Source: Merdicola sp963557785
Lineage (GTDB): Bacteria > Bacillota > Clostridia > TANB77 > CAG-508
Assembly: GCA_963557785.1 (NCBI GenBank)
Contig: CAUWBF010000001.1
Span: 186,001 to 250,000, forward strand
Direction of reading: 5' to 3'
Length of the DNA stretch: 64,000 bases
Shown: one piece after another, positions 62,651-64,000 of the stretch
How the letters are laid out: each line of letters opens with the position of its first letter
How positions within the stretch are numbered: the first letter of the stretch is position 1
The notes under the pieces: model-generated
Database searches by the model: none
What the model was told of the DNA's origin: nothing
The model's input: only the letters and a program-made list of their open reading frames with translations
Program-made: the position numbers and the translations under genes

Positions 62651-63136
62651 ATGGATAGAGTAGATAAAATAAATTATTATTTAGATATAGCCGAAGCAGT
62701 AGCAGAAAGAGGAACCTGTTTAAGAAATAATTATGGTAGTGTTATTGTAAAAAATGATGAAATAATTTCTACTGGATATACAGGTGCTCCAAGAGGAAGA
62801 ACAAATTGTATAGATATTGGATATTGTAAAAGAAAAAAGATGAACACACCAAGCGGAATGGGATATGAATATTGTAGATCTGTACATAGCGAGCAAAATG
62901 CAATTATCAGTGCAAGAAGAAGCGATATGATAGATGCAACATTATATTTAGTAGGCATAAAAAAAGAAACAGGAAATTATATAACAGATAATGAACCATG
63001 CACATTTTGTAAAAGAATGATATTAAATGCTGGAATAGAAAAAGTAGTAATGAGGGACACAAAAACAGATTATAGAATATCATATACAAAAGAATGGATA
63101 GATAATGATGATACTCTTTATAAAGAGGAAAAATAA
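62651..63136 (+). CDS. dCMP deaminase family protein
   Basis: This protein of about 161 residues is a zinc-dependent deaminase. H79 and E81 in HSEQNAI and the cysteines C117 and C120 in PCTFCKRM are the metal and catalytic residues; the usual 'HAE' is HSE here, as in dCMP deaminases. It would make dUMP from dCMP for thymidylate synthesis. Start at ATG 62651 after GGAGA; an upstream in-frame start overlaps the ATPase gene. A ComEB-like role is the alternative. Confidence 0.88.
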   Translation: MDRVDKINYYLDIAEAVAERGTCLRNNYGSVIVKNDEIISTGYTGAPRGRTNCIDIGYCKRKKMNTPSGMGYEYCRSVHSEQNAIISARRSDMIDATLYLVGIKKETGNYITDNEPCTFCKRMILNAGIEKVVMRDTKTDYRISYTKEWIDNDDTLYKEEK

Positions 63137-63154
63137 AATTGGAGGTCATATATT

Positions 63155-64000
63155 TTGGAATTTGTTAATGAAAAGCTAGAAGAATTTAATAGATACTTAA
63201 GAAATAGAAGAGTTGCTATTATAGGTTTAGGAGTAAGCAATCTTCCTTTAATAGATTATATGCACGATGTAGGAGCTCAAGTAACTATTTTTGATAATAG
63301 ACCAATAGATAGAATACCAAAAGAAATAGTGGATAAAATAACTACATATGCTATGGAATTTTCTTTTGGACAAAATTGTTTATCTAAACTTATTAATTTT
63401 GATATAATTTTTAGATCACCAAGTTGTTTACCTACTACGCCAGAATTATATGCTGAAGCACAAAGAGGAGCAATAGTTACTTCAGAAATAGAAATGCTTA
63501 TGGAAATGGCTCCTTGTAAAATAATAGGAATTACAGGAAGTGAAGGTAAAACTACAACTACAAGTTTAATTTATGCTATTCTAAAAGAAGCGGGATATAA
63601 TTGTTACCTAGGTGGAAACATAGGAATACCATTATTTACTAAATTATCAGAAATTATGCCAGATGATATTTTAGTTTTAGAATTAAGTAGTTTCCAATTA
63701 ATGGATATGAAGATTAGTCCTAATATTTCTGTTATTACTAATATTACACCAAATCATTTAAATATACATAGTTCATATGAAGAATATATAGATGCTAAAA
63801 AAACTATTATGAAACATCAATCAGAGGATGATATTGTTGTATTAAACTATGATAATGAGATAACAAATGGACTAGGAAGATTTGCAAATGGAAAATATAT
63901 TTATTTTAGTAGAAAAAATAAATTAGATAACGGATATATAGTTGATGATGGAATTATAAAAGAATGTGAAGATAAACTTAGAAAGCATATTCTAAATACA
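63155..64000 (+). CDS. murD: UDP-N-acetylmuramoylalanine-D-glutamate ligase, 5' part
   Basis: The window ends inside this gene after 282 codons of a usual length near 450. It starts at TTG 63155 with TTGGAGG as ribosome site. The N-terminal Rossmann domain shows IIGLGVSNLPLIDYM, and the central ATPase loop is GITGSEGKTTTTS near residue 124-136, followed by LGGNIGIPLF and ELSSFQL. It adds D-glutamate to UDP-MurNAc-L-alanine in cytoplasmic peptidoglycan synthesis. Confidence 0.95.
   Translation, partial: MEFVNEKLEEFNRYLRNRRVAIIGLGVSNLPLIDYMHDVGAQVTIFDNRPIDRIPKEIVDKITTYAMEFSFGQNCLSKLINFDIIFRSPSCLPTTPELYAEAQRGAIVTSEIEMLMEMAPCKIIGITGSEGKTTTTSLIYAILKEAGYNCYLGGNIGIPLFTKLSEIMPDDILVLELSSFQLMDMKISPNISVITNITPNHLNIHSSYEEYIDAKKTIMKHQSEDDIVVLNYDNEITNGLGRFANGKYIYFSRKNKLDNGYIVDDGIIKECEDKLRKHILNT

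Noticed and set aside
1..64000. Prophage, insertion sequence or integrated element
   Set aside because: No transposase, integrase, terminase or structural phage gene is present, and no flanking direct repeats were seen around the tRNA-Leu gene.

Overview
The window is about 28% G+C by eye, has dense, mostly plus-strand operons with A-rich Shine-Dalgarno spacing, and carries the standard Firmicutes orders rimP-nusA-ylxR-ylxQ-infB-rbfA-nrnA-truB and fabD-fabG-fabF-accB-fabZ-accC-accD-accA. This points to a low-GC member of the Bacillota, most likely an uncultured (perhaps gut) Clostridia. Exact placement is inference. There is no phage, insertion sequence or CRISPR array. One tRNA, tRNA-Leu(UAG), is present.

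Layout. 1-4345: end of a probable cmk, then plsC, an S1-domain protein, typA and a TrmR-like tRNA methyltransferase. 4377-8084: mostly minus-strand accessory genes: a stand-alone RelA/SpoT-type alarmone synthetase, two PF06541 membrane paralogues facing away from each other around an orphan gene, and an M15-type peptidase with a peptidoglycan-binding domain. 8169-13490: a heterodimeric ABC exporter and the oligopeptidase PepF. 13533-13850: a small foreign-looking single-gene unit. 13925-17572: addA without addB. 17562-25654: the rimP-nusA-infB translation operon running on to truB and a biotin ligase. 25794-26195: an XRE regulator and a 60-residue protein.

26260-34115: a complete type II fatty-acid elongation and acetyl-CoA carboxylase operon ending in fabI. 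Its promoter region carries two candidate promoters and a striking GACCGGTC-centred palindrome. The biotin ligase just upstream would charge AccB. fabH and acpP are not in the cluster. 34143-36422: tRNA-Leu, a GNAT protein and an rRNA uracil methyltransferase. 36538-40187: a tight operon of an EamA transporter, an HD hydrolase, a deoxynucleotidase-like HAD protein, a uracil-DNA-glycosylase-like protein and a Ppx/GppA-like protein, which reads like nucleotide housekeeping. 40214-45252: two further foreign-looking single-gene units (an unknown 159-aa protein and a SleB-like hydrolase) flanking an RNA methyltransferase, an MFS protein and an HD protein. 45292-49289: two uncharacterised envelope proteins, an NMN adenylyltransferase-like protein and a threonine aldolase.

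49324-58267: a Wzx/Wzy-type cell-surface polysaccharide cluster. It comprises VanZ, an initiating sugar transferase, three glycosyltransferases, an EpsG-like polymerase, a pyruvyl transferase, an iron-sulfur F420-hydrogenase-beta-like protein and a flippase. 58297-61218: two unknown membrane-anchored proteins. 61347-64000: an AAA/DUF4143 ATPase, a dCMP deaminase and the start of murD.

The least explained parts are the standalone, higher-GC one-gene units with near-identical extended -10 promoters, the iron-sulfur protein inside the glycan cluster, the palindrome in the fab promoter, and the alarmone synthetase.
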